From positions 105,134 through 169,133 of the forward strand of contig JAPOXK010000023.1 of the NCBI GenBank assembly GCA_026707145.1: 64,000 nucleotides of DNA, in the 5' to 3' direction. Shown piece after piece: positions 40,791 to 49,675 of the stretch (its first letter is position 1; each line of letters begins with the position of its first letter). Both the position numbers and the translations under genes were made by a program. The DNA is from Chloroflexota bacterium. Lineage in GTDB: Bacteria; Chloroflexota; Dehalococcoidia; Bin125. Under the pieces are notes generated by a model. That model saw only the letters and a list, made by a program, of their open reading frames with translations. It was not told the origin of the DNA and did not search any database.

Positions 40791-41920
40791 CTGACTCCGG
40801 GTCGTAACGGGCGGGGGTACACAAGACGCCGAGGGTGGCAGCAGCAGCCACGATGGCGGCGGCGACCATGTGGATGCTCGAATGGGATCTGCAGATAGCG
40901 AGCTACTTCGTTTCCGATTGCCTATGGCTGTCTCCTACGAGCCGCGCAGAGCATTCTGCTCATTACCGATGCTGTTCCGACCGTCATTGCAGTAGCCGCA
41001 GGATGACTCTCGTTCCCTAGCAGCGATTTCTTACCTCGTCAGTTTACGAGTCTGCGCGCCGCTCGGACCATGCGCGCCAATAGTTCTGCGCAGTCTGCGC
41101 CCCCGGGCTCTGCTGGAGCGCACATAGGTAGTGGCGGCTCCGCCGCCTCGCAATCCTTACCTTCTTCACGCCCCGCCGGATGGCTGCCTCCAGTCTATCC
41201 GTTGCTGTCCGACAGCTAAGAACACCCGCTCCGCCCCCTAGGAGCGGTCCGAAACTTCTGAGCAATGACAGTTTGGGAGATAGCCGCCGCCAAAACTTTC
41301 TCGTGACAAGATAAATTCGTTTTTTCTAGGGACCGTCTACACGTACGGGTCGCACCCAGAGCAAGTAGCACATTTCTGCTGCATTCCTCGGCATTCCCGC
41401 GCATCCACCCTGCTTGTTGGGCACGAGCATTAGGTGCCGGTGGCACGCGAAATTGGCGCGATCCATTGCCGGACGGAACGGCCGCAGGGGCCATCGCGGC
41501 GCGGGACCAGACGGGCACAGTATGGGGCTACTCATCACAGACATCCGCGACCTCCGCGTGCAACCGCTCCATCCCCGCGTTCATCTGTTCGATCTCGCGA
41601 CGGACCGTATCGCCTGTGCTGACGGTGCTATAGGAGACTATCTGCGTGATCGACGCTCCGGCAGAATAGGCGTACGCTGCTGCGGCTTGTAGCCGCAGGC
41701 TCGGGGCGTCGAGGGTCGCCAGATCGATGCCGTGTCCATGGAGGGCATCGGACAGTTGTGGCGACTAGAAAGCTAGACCAAAAGACCAAGCGGTGCCAGC
41801 AGATCCTCCGTAGCTCTTGCCCGCAGTCCCGCGAGGCGCACGATCAGCCGGAGCGTCTGGCGTGACGACCGTTGCAAGCACGCTCCCACCACACGAGCGC
41901 AAAGAGCGGCCGGTGGCCCC
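40791..41920. other. gene-poor stretch between NACHT and VapE genes
   Basis: About 1.1 kb without an intact gene. A 73-residue minus frame (41044-41265) ends in a plausible helix (DRLEAAIRRGVKKVRIARRR) and a clearer remnant lies at 41528-41764. Otherwise nothing is recognised. Confidence 0.45.
41528..41764 (-). pseudogene. remnant of a small helical protein
   Basis: The minus frame reads SPQLSDALHGHGIDLATLDA, PSLRLQAAAAYAYSAGASIT and REIEQMNAGMERLHAEVADV, protein-like throughout. It begins directly after a TAG and has no start codon until the last 18 residues. The coding sense suggests that the front of the gene was lost. No family is recognised. Confidence 0.35.
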
Positions 41921-43375
41921 TTAGACCTTGCGCTCCCACAGCCGCGGCCGCTGTCCGTTTTCTGATGATCGCGGCGCGCGCCATGAGACGCACCCCTGGT
42001 CCTTCAGCGCCCGGCTTAGGTGGTTATCCAGCGACCTCGAAAGCGAGGCTTTCGGGTCTTCCGAAATGAGGCCGATCGCCACGGCACACTGCCTCTTCGT
42101 GAACGCCGCCGTCTGGGCCGCGACCCAGGCGGCCAGTTTCTCCTCCGGAATCGCATCGTGTCCCCGCGCCGCGGCCGTGGCCTTGGCCTGCCGGGGCTTG
42201 AGTTCGTCCGGCAAGCGGGCTTTCTCGCCCTGGCGGTGGCGCGCGAGCGCCTCTGCCCACAGCTGCTCACGATTCTTGTCAAGGAATTCGCGCACGCGGG
42301 CCGCATTGCGGTCGTTCCCGCCCAGTCTGACAGGGACGAAGCGTCGCAAATTGGGGTCGTCGGGCAGCGGCCGCGCGTGATCCGCCGTCCCCACGAGGAT
42401 CGCGCGGCGCCGCAAGGGTTCGGGGTTGCTGCGATAGGCGAGCCGGATGGCGCCGTCGTCGGTGCGCGACACGAACCCCTTGAGATTCTCCCGCTCGGCC
42501 CGGCGGATGCCTGCCATATCCGGTACCTCCACGATCACTCGCCCCTGCAGCGCTTCCGCGCGCACTTTGTCCGAGGCGGCGAGATTCAGGCCGGCCGTGA
42601 ACCATTCCCGGCGCTCGGGAGGCAGCACCCACTCCAACGCGGTGGATTTCCCGATCCCGCCCCTGCCGATCAACACCGGCATCTCATCGAGCTTTGCCCC
42701 CGGCTCGTAGGCCCGTTCCACGGGCCCGAGAAAGATGAAGCGGCCGGCCCATTTGGCGAGCGGATCGTCCTTATCGGCCAGGTCAAAAACCTCCCCCAGC
42801 CATCCATTCAACCGCTTAGTTCCGTCCCAGGGCGGCAGGGCTTTCAGCCAGTCCAGGAACGGGTCGCACTCCCGCCGGTACAAGAGGGCGTTGCTCGCAA
42901 GCGTCCAGTCCTCGCGGCCGTACTTGAGGGGACTGTCGCCCCGATAAACCTTGTAGCGGCACCGCTCGGCGATGGCCCGCCGCAGGGCGGCCGTGGAGCG
43001 GACGGTCATCCGCGCCCAGGTCTGGCCGCCATCCCACGACCACTCCTCCCGCAGGGCGCGCAGATCGAACCGGATCTCGACCCCGAGTAGCCGCAACGCC
43101 GTCTCGAGCGCCGCCGGATTCTTTTCCTCGAACACAATGACCTCTCGCGTCGCTTCCCAAGTGCATTTGTCCTCATCTCGGATCAGGCGCGCCATCTCCC
43201 TGGCGCTGGGGAACTCCTCTGCCACCGGGGACGGCGCCCCGTCGGTGGCGGGGGCCTCATCGTTCGAGGGCGCCGCATCGTCAACGCCGCCGGGATCGTC
43301 AGCATTGGAAAGCGCCGCACCTTCGGCGCTGCCAGGGGGCTCGTTTGCCATCGAAGGGGCCACCGCCGCCTCCAA
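41921..43375 (-). CDS. VapE/virulence-associated E-type helicase or NTPase
   Basis: This protein has 484 residues. The first 60 are Ala/Pro/Glu-rich. The VapE-like core begins with LDWLKALPPWDGTKRLNGWL (about 175-195), and Walker A GRGGIGKST is at 237-245. Later DMAGI and KGFVSRTDDGAIRLAYRSNP match the PF05272 pattern. C-terminal residues from about 410 form a winged-helix-like tail. Such proteins act in replication or maintenance of P4-like satellites and integrative islands. It is the first of three island-maintenance genes on this strand. Confidence 0.8.
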   Translation of the reverse strand: MEAAVAPSMANEPPGSAEGAALSNADDPGGVDDAAPSNDEAPATDGAPSPVAEEFPSAREMARLIRDEDKCTWEATREVIVFEEKNPAALETALRLLGVEIRFDLRALREEWSWDGGQTWARMTVRSTAALRRAIAERCRYKVYRGDSPLKYGREDWTLASNALLYRRECDPFLDWLKALPPWDGTKRLNGWLGEVFDLADKDDPLAKWAGRFIFLGPVERAYEPGAKLDEMPVLIGRGGIGKSTALEWVLPPERREWFTAGLNLAASDKVRAEALQGRVIVEVPDMAGIRRAERENLKGFVSRTDDGAIRLAYRSNPEPLRRRAILVGTADHARPLPDDPNLRRFVPVRLGGNDRNAARVREFLDKNREQLWAEALARHRQGEKARLPDELKPRQAKATAAARGHDAIPEEKLAAWVAAQTAAFTKRQCAVAIGLISEDPKASLSRSLDNHLSRALKDQGCVSWRAPRSSENGQRPRLWERKV

Positions 43376-43408
43376 GGGCTCCGGCGGCCGGAGCTGTTTC
43401 CCGCACGT

Positions 43409-43609
43409 CTAGCTGGCCTGCCGCTCGCGCAACCACTCCTCCACCTCGCTGCGCCGCCAGCCGACCGCCCGGGACGTCGGCCCGCCCAAGCGCAGGGCCG
43501 GCGGAAACTCCTTCGCGCGGACCCGCCGCCACAGGGTGGTCTTGCTCAGCCCCGTGAGGGTCATCACCTCTCGCAGCCGTAAGATCGCTGGTTCCATCGG
43601 TGCCTCCAT
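43409..43609 (-). CDS. AlpA-family excisionase/regulator
   Basis: This 66-residue winged-helix protein contains LRLREVMTLTGLSKTTLWRR, then FPPALRLGGPTSRAVGWRRS and EVEEWLRERQ, the full AlpA/MerR-like pattern. AlpA proteins switch on or direct excision by the neighbouring integrase. It lies between the integrase and VapE genes. A second ATG is at residue 5, so the start may be 43597. Confidence 0.85.
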   Translation of the reverse strand: MEAPMEPAILRLREVMTLTGLSKTTLWRRVRAKEFPPALRLGGPTSRAVGWRRSEVEEWLRERQAS

Positions 43610-43641
43610 GTTTCGAAGGGCACTGTAGCAAGTTATGCGTG

Positions 43642-44826
43642 TTATACGTACTGAGCAAACTCATCACACGCCATAATGTAGGCCGCCCAGTCCTCCATCA
43701 GGGCCCGGCGGCGCTCGAACAAGTCGGATCGCCGGTAGGCGGCTTCGACGCGGTCGCTGTTGACGTGGGCGAGGGCAAGCTCGCACACCTCTCGGGGCGC
43801 GTCCGTGCATTCGGCGGCCCAGTCGCGAAAGCTGGATCGCATGCCGTGCGGCACCGCGGCGATGCCGAGGTCCCGCAGCAGCGTGGAGAGCGCGTTGACG
43901 GAGAGGGCCCCGCCCCGCGTGCTGGGGAATACCAAGCCGGAGCCATCGGCATACTCGCGAGCGCCGTCGAGGACCTCCAGAGCACGCTGCGACAGCGGGA
44001 CGCGGTGCTCGCGCCCTGCCTTCATCCGCGCTCCGGGCACGGTCCAGATCGCGCTGGCCCGATCGAACTCCTCCCAGCGCGCCCCCCGGACCTCGCCCGA
44101 CCGGCACGCGGTCAGCGTCAGGAACTCCAGGGCGAACTTGGTCGTGGGCGAGGCCTCCGACGCCCGTACCCGGGCGAGCGCGGCCCCGACCTGGGCATGG
44201 GGGAGCGCCCGATGATGTTCTTGGCGTCGGCCGTTCTTCGGCAGGGCGGCCGCGATGGCCTCCCCGGCCGGGTTGTCGTCCCGGTACCCTTCGGCGATCG
44301 CCCAGCGCATCACGGCCTGGATGCGTTGCCGCACGCGCCGTGCCGTCTCGGGCTTGGCGCTCCAGATCGGCACGAGCACCGCCAGCACGTCCGCCGAGGT
44401 GACCTGGTCCACGGGCTTGCGACCTAACTGCGGCAGGACGTAGGTCCCAAGGCTGGCGCGCCACTGTTTTCCATTCTTGCTGTCGTCCCGCCAGCCGGCG
44501 GCGTGAATCGCGATCACGGCGTCCACGGCGGCGGCCAAGGTGGGCACGCCGCCCCGCCGCGGATCCCGGCCGCGGGCCACCACACGGCGGTTCTCCAGCG
44601 CCGCCTGGCGAGCCTCCGCCAGCGTGACGACCGGATAGGCCCCGAGCCCCATGTTGAACGGTTTACCCGCGATTCGGAGCCGTTGGCTCCAGGTCTTGGA
44701 GAGCCGGCCCGTGGACGTGGGCTGGACGAGCAGCGAGAGGCCGTAGCCGCCGCGCCCGTCGCCGTAGCGGCCTGGTACACTAATGGTCTTGACGAAGGTC
44801 GCCGACAGGGTCTTGGGGCGTTGCAC
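43642..44826 (-). CDS. tyrosine-type site-specific integrase
   Basis: This 394-residue P4-type integrase has an N-terminal Arm/DUF4102-like domain (SATFVKTISVPGRYGDGRGG, then GLGAYPVVTLAEARQAALEN), a core-binding helical domain, and the catalytic domain. The domain carries Arg in LTACRSGEVRGARWEEFD, HGMRSSFRDW (H-x-x-R) and the nucleophile Tyr in VEAAYRRSDLFERR. The frame is intact and it probably inserted the island. No tRNA gene was seen next to it, and no attachment repeat was found between here and 6-6.6 kb. Confidence 0.93.
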   Translation of the reverse strand: MQRPKTLSATFVKTISVPGRYGDGRGGYGLSLLVQPTSTGRLSKTWSQRLRIAGKPFNMGLGAYPVVTLAEARQAALENRRVVARGRDPRRGGVPTLAAAVDAVIAIHAAGWRDDSKNGKQWRASLGTYVLPQLGRKPVDQVTSADVLAVLVPIWSAKPETARRVRQRIQAVMRWAIAEGYRDDNPAGEAIAAALPKNGRRQEHHRALPHAQVGAALARVRASEASPTTKFALEFLTLTACRSGEVRGARWEEFDRASAIWTVPGARMKAGREHRVPLSQRALEVLDGAREYADGSGLVFPSTRGGALSVNALSTLLRDLGIAAVPHGMRSSFRDWAAECTDAPREVCELALAHVNSDRVEAAYRRSDLFERRRALMEDWAAYIMACDEFAQYV

Positions 44827-45058
44827 GATCCACCACCTCGCTTATCACTATCCAAGCGAGACTAGGTGCCACGCCACGAAACATCAAGGAACTGATTGTC
44901 CTACGAAACCAGTGATTTCCTGACCCACATGGTCCAGCCTGCCATCCCCGGCAACTCCCTATCCACGGATGGAATGTCCGTCACTGGGGCTCGGCTCCCC
45001 GTGGCTGCCGATAGAATCTGGGTGGGCGGCTTGCGAGGAAGCGCCGAAGCTGATCGGT

Positions 45059-45640
45059 ATGCGCTGGGATCGCGTCGACGATGACCATGGCTGCTCCAAC
45101 CGTGCGTTGACGTCTCTACTGAGGCTAGCCGACACTGCCGTGGTGTCGAACGATCCCGCCGCCATCGCGGCCGTGCTGGCCGAGAACCTGAGGGAACTCA
45201 CCGCGACGATCGAACGGCTCACTCCTTCTGACTTAGATCGACGCTTAGCGCCAGGGGAGTGGTCGGTCCGTGAGGTGCTGCTGCACGTGATCCACGCGGA
45301 GCGCTGGCTGCAACCACAGGTGGTGGAGCTGCGGGAAGCTGTGGCACCGGATCGGGCTGCTCGTCTGTCGGACGTGGCCCGCTTGCCTGCTGCGGACTCG
45401 GCAGCGGACGTGAACGAGTTGCGCTGGGCGGTCAACGCGGTGCGAGAGGACACCTGCCGGTTGCTGGATGGGCTGGAGCCCGCGCAGCTGCGGGAGCCTG
45501 GAATCGTCGAGGTGGCCGGGGAGACGGAGGATGCTTCGCAGGGAGTGGACGTTTCGCTGCGAACGCTGCTGCTGACGATCGCCGATCACCAGCTCTTTCA
45601 TGTCCGCCAACTGGAGCGGATTTTGGATAGCAATGCCTGA
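45059..45640 (+). CDS. DinB-like (four-helix-bundle) protein
   Basis: The chosen ATG at 45059 gives MRWDRVDDDHGCSNRALTSL and 193 residues. The frame is open to 44969. The helical bundle motifs LRELTATIERLTPSDLDRRL, GEWSVREVLLHVIHAERWLQ and ADHQLFHVRQLERIL include three His suited to a divalent metal site, as in DinB/YfiT proteins. These act as thiol-dependent transferases or hydrolases. Exact substrate unknown. It overlaps the next gene by 8 bases, so the two form an operon. Confidence 0.8.
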   Translation: MRWDRVDDDHGCSNRALTSLLRLADTAVVSNDPAAIAAVLAENLRELTATIERLTPSDLDRRLAPGEWSVREVLLHVIHAERWLQPQVVELREAVAPDRAARLSDVARLPAADSAADVNELRWAVNAVREDTCRLLDGLEPAQLREPGIVEVAGETEDASQGVDVSLRTLLLTIADHQLFHVRQLERILDSNA

Positions 45641-46433
45641 ATTGACTGGCCGGACCGCGCTCGTGCTGGGCGCATCCCGGGGGCTGGGGCGAGCCATCGC
45701 GCTCACGCTGGCCCGTGAGGGTGCGGCGGTCGTTGTGACCTACCGCAGCAGGGTGGCAGCGGCGCAGGGAGTGGTGAAGCGCATCGAAGCGATGGGCGGA
45801 GCGGCGATCGCATGTGCTGTCGATGCGGGAGACGCGGCGGACGTGGAGCGACTGTGGAGATCGGTCGGGGATCGGTTCGGGACGATCGATATCGTTGTCG
45901 TGAGCGTGGGAGGGGACTGGAAACCTCAAGAGATCGTGGCGATCGAGCCGGATCACTGGCAGCGCGTACTGCGCCTCGAGCAAGACGCGGTTTTCTACTG
46001 TTTGCGCGCCGCCCTGCCGTCGATGCGAGCGCAGGGATGGGGCCGGGTCGTGTTGATCGGCGGACACGCGGTGGAGCTGTGGCCGATGGAGCCGCCCGTC
46101 GCGCCACTGGACTACCCGCTCGGGAAGGCGGCCCGTCACTGGATAGCGCGTAATCTGGGGGAGCGGGAGCTTCGGCACGGGATCACAGTGAATGCGGTGG
46201 CGCCGTCATGGTTGGACGTGCCGGATGATGCGACGATCGACGCGCGCGTGATTGGCAAGGGCTTGGACCAGGACCGGCGAGAGGGGCCGGGGCCGCAGGA
46301 TGTGGCGGAGGTGGTTGCATTTTTGTGCACGGAACGGGCGCGGTTCGTCTCGGGAAGCGTGATCGACGTGACGCCGCCGCATTTCCCAGATGAAACATTG
46401 GGGCGATTAGGTGGCGGAGCCGACGCGGGCTAG
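45633..46433 (+). CDS. short-chain dehydrogenase/reductase, atypical
   Basis: It starts MPELTGRTALVLGASRGLGR at ATG 45633. The NAD(P)-binding GASRGLGRAIAL is followed by an acidic VDAGDAADVERL. The YxxxK active site is YPLGK (at about residue 169). The usual catalytic Ser is not visible: the site reads VLIGGHAVELW. The length is 266. The gene overlaps the DinB-like gene, so both may serve one pathway. The substrate cannot be inferred. Confidence 0.85.
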   Translation: MPELTGRTALVLGASRGLGRAIALTLAREGAAVVVTYRSRVAAAQGVVKRIEAMGGAAIACAVDAGDAADVERLWRSVGDRFGTIDIVVVSVGGDWKPQEIVAIEPDHWQRVLRLEQDAVFYCLRAALPSMRAQGWGRVVLIGGHAVELWPMEPPVAPLDYPLGKAARHWIARNLGERELRHGITVNAVAPSWLDVPDDATIDARVIGKGLDQDRREGPGPQDVAEVVAFLCTERARFVSGSVIDVTPPHFPDETLGRLGGGADAG

Positions 46434-46495
46434 GCCTACGATCGCGCGCACGTATACTGCGCTTGTTTCGGAGGATCGTGTGGCGCGGATGCGGG

Positions 46496-47464
46496 ATGGT
46501 GCAGGTTGCGGTGAAGCAGGCGACTGACGGGCAGGCTGCGAAGGAAGATGTGACGGGACCAGGCGGCGCCCGCCCCAGCGAGGCGCGGACCGATCTGGAG
46601 TGGCCGCGTATCGGCGCGCACGTCTCGGCGGCGGGCAGCATCGAGAAGGCGGTCGCCAACGCGCTCGAGATCGGGGCGGAGGCGATGCAGATCTTCGGTG
46701 CGGCGCCACAGAGTTGGCGCCGGAAGCAGCACGATGAGGAGTCCGTGGCGGCATTCCGTCGAGGCGTGGCGGAGGCAGGGATCGGACCGAATTTCATCCA
46801 CGGAATTTATCTGACGAACCTCGCCTCGCAGAACCAGGGCAACATGGAGAAAGGGATCGAGTCGCTGATCGCCGACCTGCGCTTGGCCGCACGGCTGGAC
46901 ATCAAGGGAGTGATCTTCCATGTGGGGTCGCACAAGGGGATCGGGTTCGAAGAGGTGCTACCCCAGGTCATCGACGCGATGCAGCAAGTCCTCGACGATT
47001 CGCCGGACGAAGCAGCGCTCTGCATCGAGAACAGCGCGGGAGCGGGAGATAGCGTGGGCAGCACGTGGGATGAGATCGGCGCCATTATCGACGGGGTGGG
47101 AAGCGACCGCGTCAAGGTGTGCTTGGACACCTGTCATGCGTTCTCGTCTGGCTACGACCTGCGGGATGACGGAGCGCTTGACCGGCTCATGGTCGAGTTC
47201 GATCGGGAGATCGGTTACGAGCGGCTGGTCGCGGTACACGCCAACGATTCCAAGACCGAGCTGCGGTCTGGTCGCGATCGTCACGAGAACATCGGCGCGG
47301 GGACGATCGGGGAGCAGGGTTTTCGCAACCTGCTGGCCCACTCCGCTTTCCAGCAAGCGCCCTTTCTGCTGGAGGTGCCGGGTTTCGCGGGTAAGGGGCC
47401 CGATGCGGAGAACGTTGCGATCTTGAAAACGATCCGGGAGCGGGCCCGAGCACGGGCCAACTAG
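46496..47464 (+). CDS. nfo: endonuclease IV (AP endonuclease)
   Basis: It cuts DNA at abasic sites in base excision repair. It is a TIM barrel with three zinc ions. Motifs: RIGAHVSAAGSIEKAVANAL, NFIHGIYLTNLAS, GVIFHVGSHKG, ALCIENSAGAGDSVGSTWDE, VCLDTCHAFSSGYDL, VHANDSKTELRSGRDRHENI and FLLEVPGF. All nine-ligand-type His/Glu/Asp positions seem to be present. I chose the ATG at 46496 (MVQVAVKQAT), since the frame start at 46463 lies in upstream sequence. Its TAG overlaps the stop of the convergent ArsC-like gene through a CTAG. Confidence 0.93.
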   Translation: MVQVAVKQATDGQAAKEDVTGPGGARPSEARTDLEWPRIGAHVSAAGSIEKAVANALEIGAEAMQIFGAAPQSWRRKQHDEESVAAFRRGVAEAGIGPNFIHGIYLTNLASQNQGNMEKGIESLIADLRLAARLDIKGVIFHVGSHKGIGFEEVLPQVIDAMQQVLDDSPDEAALCIENSAGAGDSVGSTWDEIGAIIDGVGSDRVKVCLDTCHAFSSGYDLRDDGALDRLMVEFDREIGYERLVAVHANDSKTELRSGRDRHENIGAGTIGEQGFRNLLAHSAFQQAPFLLEVPGFAGKGPDAENVAILKTIRERARARAN

Positions 47465-47808
47465 CGCAACGCTTTTTCCCATTCCGCTTCATTGAAGCCA
47501 AGCAGAGTCTGCTGGCCCGCTTTGAGGATGGGGCGCCGCAGGAGCCGAGGCTCCTGCCGCATCCACCGCCGCATTTCGGAGTCGCTGAGGGCCGCGATGT
47601 CGAGGCCGAGCTTGCGCACGCTGGGGCTGCGCGCCGCGAAGAAGGTGCGAGCGTCCTGCGTGCCGATGAGCCGATCCAACTCGGCCCGGCTGAGAGGTTC
47701 ACGGAAGAATTCTCGCTCTTGGTAGGTGATGCCGCGCTCGGCGAGCCAGGCACGGGCTCGCGTGCAGGTGCTTCAGCCGCGTTTGCAGAAGAAGGTGATG
47801 GTCGCCAT
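47461..47808 (-). CDS. ArsC/Spx-family thioredoxin-fold protein, candidate selenoprotein
   Basis: GAGGAG five bases before ATG 47808 marks the start. The product reads MATITFFCKRG, then an in-frame TGA (codon 12, 47775-47773), then STCTRARAWLAERGITYQER and the rest of an ArsC/Spx fold, including the conserved RRPIL near the end, to a TAG at 47463-47461. Total 115 residues, the normal family length. In ArsC/Spx proteins the catalytic Cys stands exactly at the TGA position, as C-STC. A hairpin with a GU-containing loop follows 11 nt after the TGA. Selenocysteine insertion therefore fits. A nonsense mutation or sequencing error is the alternative. Start prediction from downstream ATGs would truncate the gene. 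Confidence 0.75.
47741..47761 (-). promoter_or_regulatory. candidate bacterial SECIS element
   Basis: On the minus strand GCGAGCC (47761-47755), loop CGTGCCT, GGCTCGC (47747-47741): a perfect 7-bp stem with a 7-base loop containing GU. The stem starts 11 nt and the loop 18 nt after the TGA, inside the 16-37 nt window usual for bacterial SECIS loops. Confidence 0.55.
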
Positions 47809-47873
47809 GCTGCTCCTCGCTGCACCGGCACTCGGCGCATGCGTGGCCAGTTTAGTGGGAGCCAGGCAGCCCC

Positions 47874-48191
47874 TTACCCGGATGAGTGCCGACGGACCCC
47901 GTGCTTACGCACCACGAGGTCCCCGGTGACGGCGGCCTGGCAGGCGAGCCGGACTGGCTGATCGAGGGCGCGCCGCCCGCGCTGCTCCACTAATGCTTCC
48001 TGCTCGTTGGGACGCATCGGGGAAAGATTATCCATGCCCTTCTGCAAAATGACGAAGCAGGTTGCGCAACGCCCCGCCATCTCGCAGGTCGTGGGCCAGT
48101 AGTAGCCTTGATCACGCGCGGCGCGCATCATTGTTTCGCCCAGCGGCACGTCGATCTCGATGCCGGACGGCTCGATACGAACGCGCGGCAT
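47874..48191 (-). CDS. 2Fe-2S ferredoxin
   Basis: This 105-residue plant-type ferredoxin has cluster ligands in CEMAGRCATC and a fourth Cys in RLACQAAVTGD. The start MPRVRIEPSGIEIDVPLGET is standard for this fold. It carries single electrons in the cytoplasm. The partner enzyme is unknown. It lies downstream of the small membrane protein on the same strand and 66 bp before the ArsC-like gene, so the two redox genes may be co-expressed. Confidence 0.9.
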   Translation of the reverse strand: MPRVRIEPSGIEIDVPLGETMMRAARDQGYYWPTTCEMAGRCATCFVILQKGMDNLSPMRPNEQEALVEQRGRRALDQPVRLACQAAVTGDLVVRKHGVRRHSSG

Positions 48192-48205
48192 GATCTCCGT
48201 CCAGA

Positions 48206-48361
48206 CTAACGGTCGTCGTGCTCGCCGACGATCTGCGGGCGGTTGCGGTCCGTGATGGTTTCGTCGCTGTCGACGCCGAGGCCGCTGTTGAGCAGGAGGA
48301 AGAAGATGAGAATGAGGCCGAAGAGCGCCGCGGCGATAATGAGCTTGGTCTGTCGTCGCAC
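48206..48361 (-). CDS. 51-residue single-pass membrane protein
   Basis: From GTG 48361 the product begins with basic VRRQTK, has one hydrophobic helix (LIIAAALFGLILIFFLLLNS), and a short acidic tail. No ribosome site is clear. It lies 14 bp before the ferredoxin gene and is probably co-transcribed. No family is recognised. Confidence 0.55.
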   Translation of the reverse strand: MRRQTKLIIAAALFGLILIFFLLLNSGLGVDSDETITDRNRPQIVGEHDDR

Positions 48362-48395
48362 GGAAGTAGTGTAGGCTAGCGGCCGCTTGATGTTC

Positions 48396-49430
48396 CTAGA
48401 GAACGAGCACGAGTTTGCCGAAGAAGTCGCGCGACTCCATGCGCCGGTGGGCGTCCGCGGCGTCGGAGAGCGCGAAGGTCTCGCCGACGAGGCCCCGGAT
48501 GTGCCCGTCCCGGACGAGTTGCAGCCACTCGATCGTCTCGGCCCCCGTACCCATGAACGTGCCGTGAATCGTTTGCTGGTTGAGCAGGAGTTGGAAGAGG
48601 TTAAGCGGCACGGTTTCGCCGGTAGTCCGACCACAGTTGACGAGATGGCCGCCCCGCTTCAGTGACTTGAGGTTCTCCTCGAACGTCGCAGGGCCGATGT
48701 GGTCGACGACGATGTCGACGCCGGCGCCGTCCGTTGCTTCGCGGACGGGCTCGCTGAAAGCCGGCTGGGCCCGGTAATTGATGGCGAGGTCGGCGCCGAG
48801 CTCGATCCCTTTGCCAACTTTTTCGTCGCTGCCGGCGGTTGTGGCGACCCAGGCGCCGAGCGCCTTGGCGATCTGGATCGCCGCGCTGCCGACGCCGCTT
48901 CCCGCGGCTTGAACGAGCACGCGCTGACCGGGCCGCAGGCCGGCGCGGGTGACGAGCATGTGATAGGCCGTAGCGGTGGTGAGGGGGATGGCGGCGGCTT
49001 GCTCGATCGGAAGGTCGTCGGGGATCTGGTGCACGTTCGCTGCGGGTGCAACGACGAACTCGGCGTAGCCGCCGTTCACGTGGAGACCCATGAGCTGGTA
49101 GCGGTTGCAGAGGTTGGTGCGGCCGGCACGGCAAGCGTCGCAGGTGCCGTCCGAGAGGCCCGGGTCGATGAGGACGCGATCGCCGGGGGCGATTTGGGTC
49201 ACTCCTGGGCCGAGCGCGGCGACGGTCCCGGCGATGTCCCCGCCGAGGATGAACGGCTCCGTGAACGTGCGCGCACGGCCCAAGCCGGAGCGGAGCCAGA
49301 TATCCATGTGGTTGAGGGCCGCGGCCTGCACGCGCACGAGGATGTGGCCTTCCTCCGGCTCGGGATCGGGGAGGTCGCCGTAGATGAGGACCTCCGGTGG
49401 GCCTTGCTCCGTGAGATAAGTCGCCTTCAT
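48396..49430 (-). CDS. MDR-family oxidoreductase (quinone oxidoreductase/zinc alcohol dehydrogenase like)
   Basis: This 344-residue protein starts MKATYLTEQGPPEVLIYGDL. Motifs: GGDIAGTVAALGPGVTQIAP, structural-zinc-like CDACRAGRTNLC (three Cys), and NAD(P)-binding VQAAGSGVGSAAIQIAKALG. The catalytic-zinc Cys of true alcohol dehydrogenases is replaced by Asn in AAALNHMDIW, so it is closer to the quinone oxidoreductase/enoyl reductase branch. Substrate unknown. The gene stands alone, 34 bp upstream of the 51-residue ORF on the same strand. Confidence 0.88.
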   Translation of the reverse strand: MKATYLTEQGPPEVLIYGDLPDPEPEEGHILVRVQAAALNHMDIWLRSGLGRARTFTEPFILGGDIAGTVAALGPGVTQIAPGDRVLIDPGLSDGTCDACRAGRTNLCNRYQLMGLHVNGGYAEFVVAPAANVHQIPDDLPIEQAAAIPLTTATAYHMLVTRAGLRPGQRVLVQAAGSGVGSAAIQIAKALGAWVATTAGSDEKVGKGIELGADLAINYRAQPAFSEPVREATDGAGVDIVVDHIGPATFEENLKSLKRGGHLVNCGRTTGETVPLNLFQLLLNQQTIHGTFMGTGAETIEWLQLVRDGHIRGLVGETFALSDAADAHRRMESRDFFGKLVLVL

Positions 49431-49675
49431 CGCAGGACGAGCTTAGAGCGTACGCTCGCGGCTCGGCCAGACCGGCGCGTGTCCCTCCGGATGTGAGTCA
49501 TGGGGATCGCGCGTGGGCCATTGGGTATTGAATGGAGTGAGGCGCCCCAAGGTGCTGTCGGGGATCGTGTCCGCGCGAGACGGATGGGGCTGCCGGCAGC
49601 GTTCGCCGGGGCCGGTGTGATCGCGTGATCGATGGTGACGCAAGCAGCGCTGATGGGTCCAAGTACGGACGGGTG

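Noticed and set aside
6198..45020. Shared 10-mer GCCGATAGAA near 6200 and 45010 as attachment repeats
   Set aside because: Too short and promoter-like (TAGAA). It may be chance.
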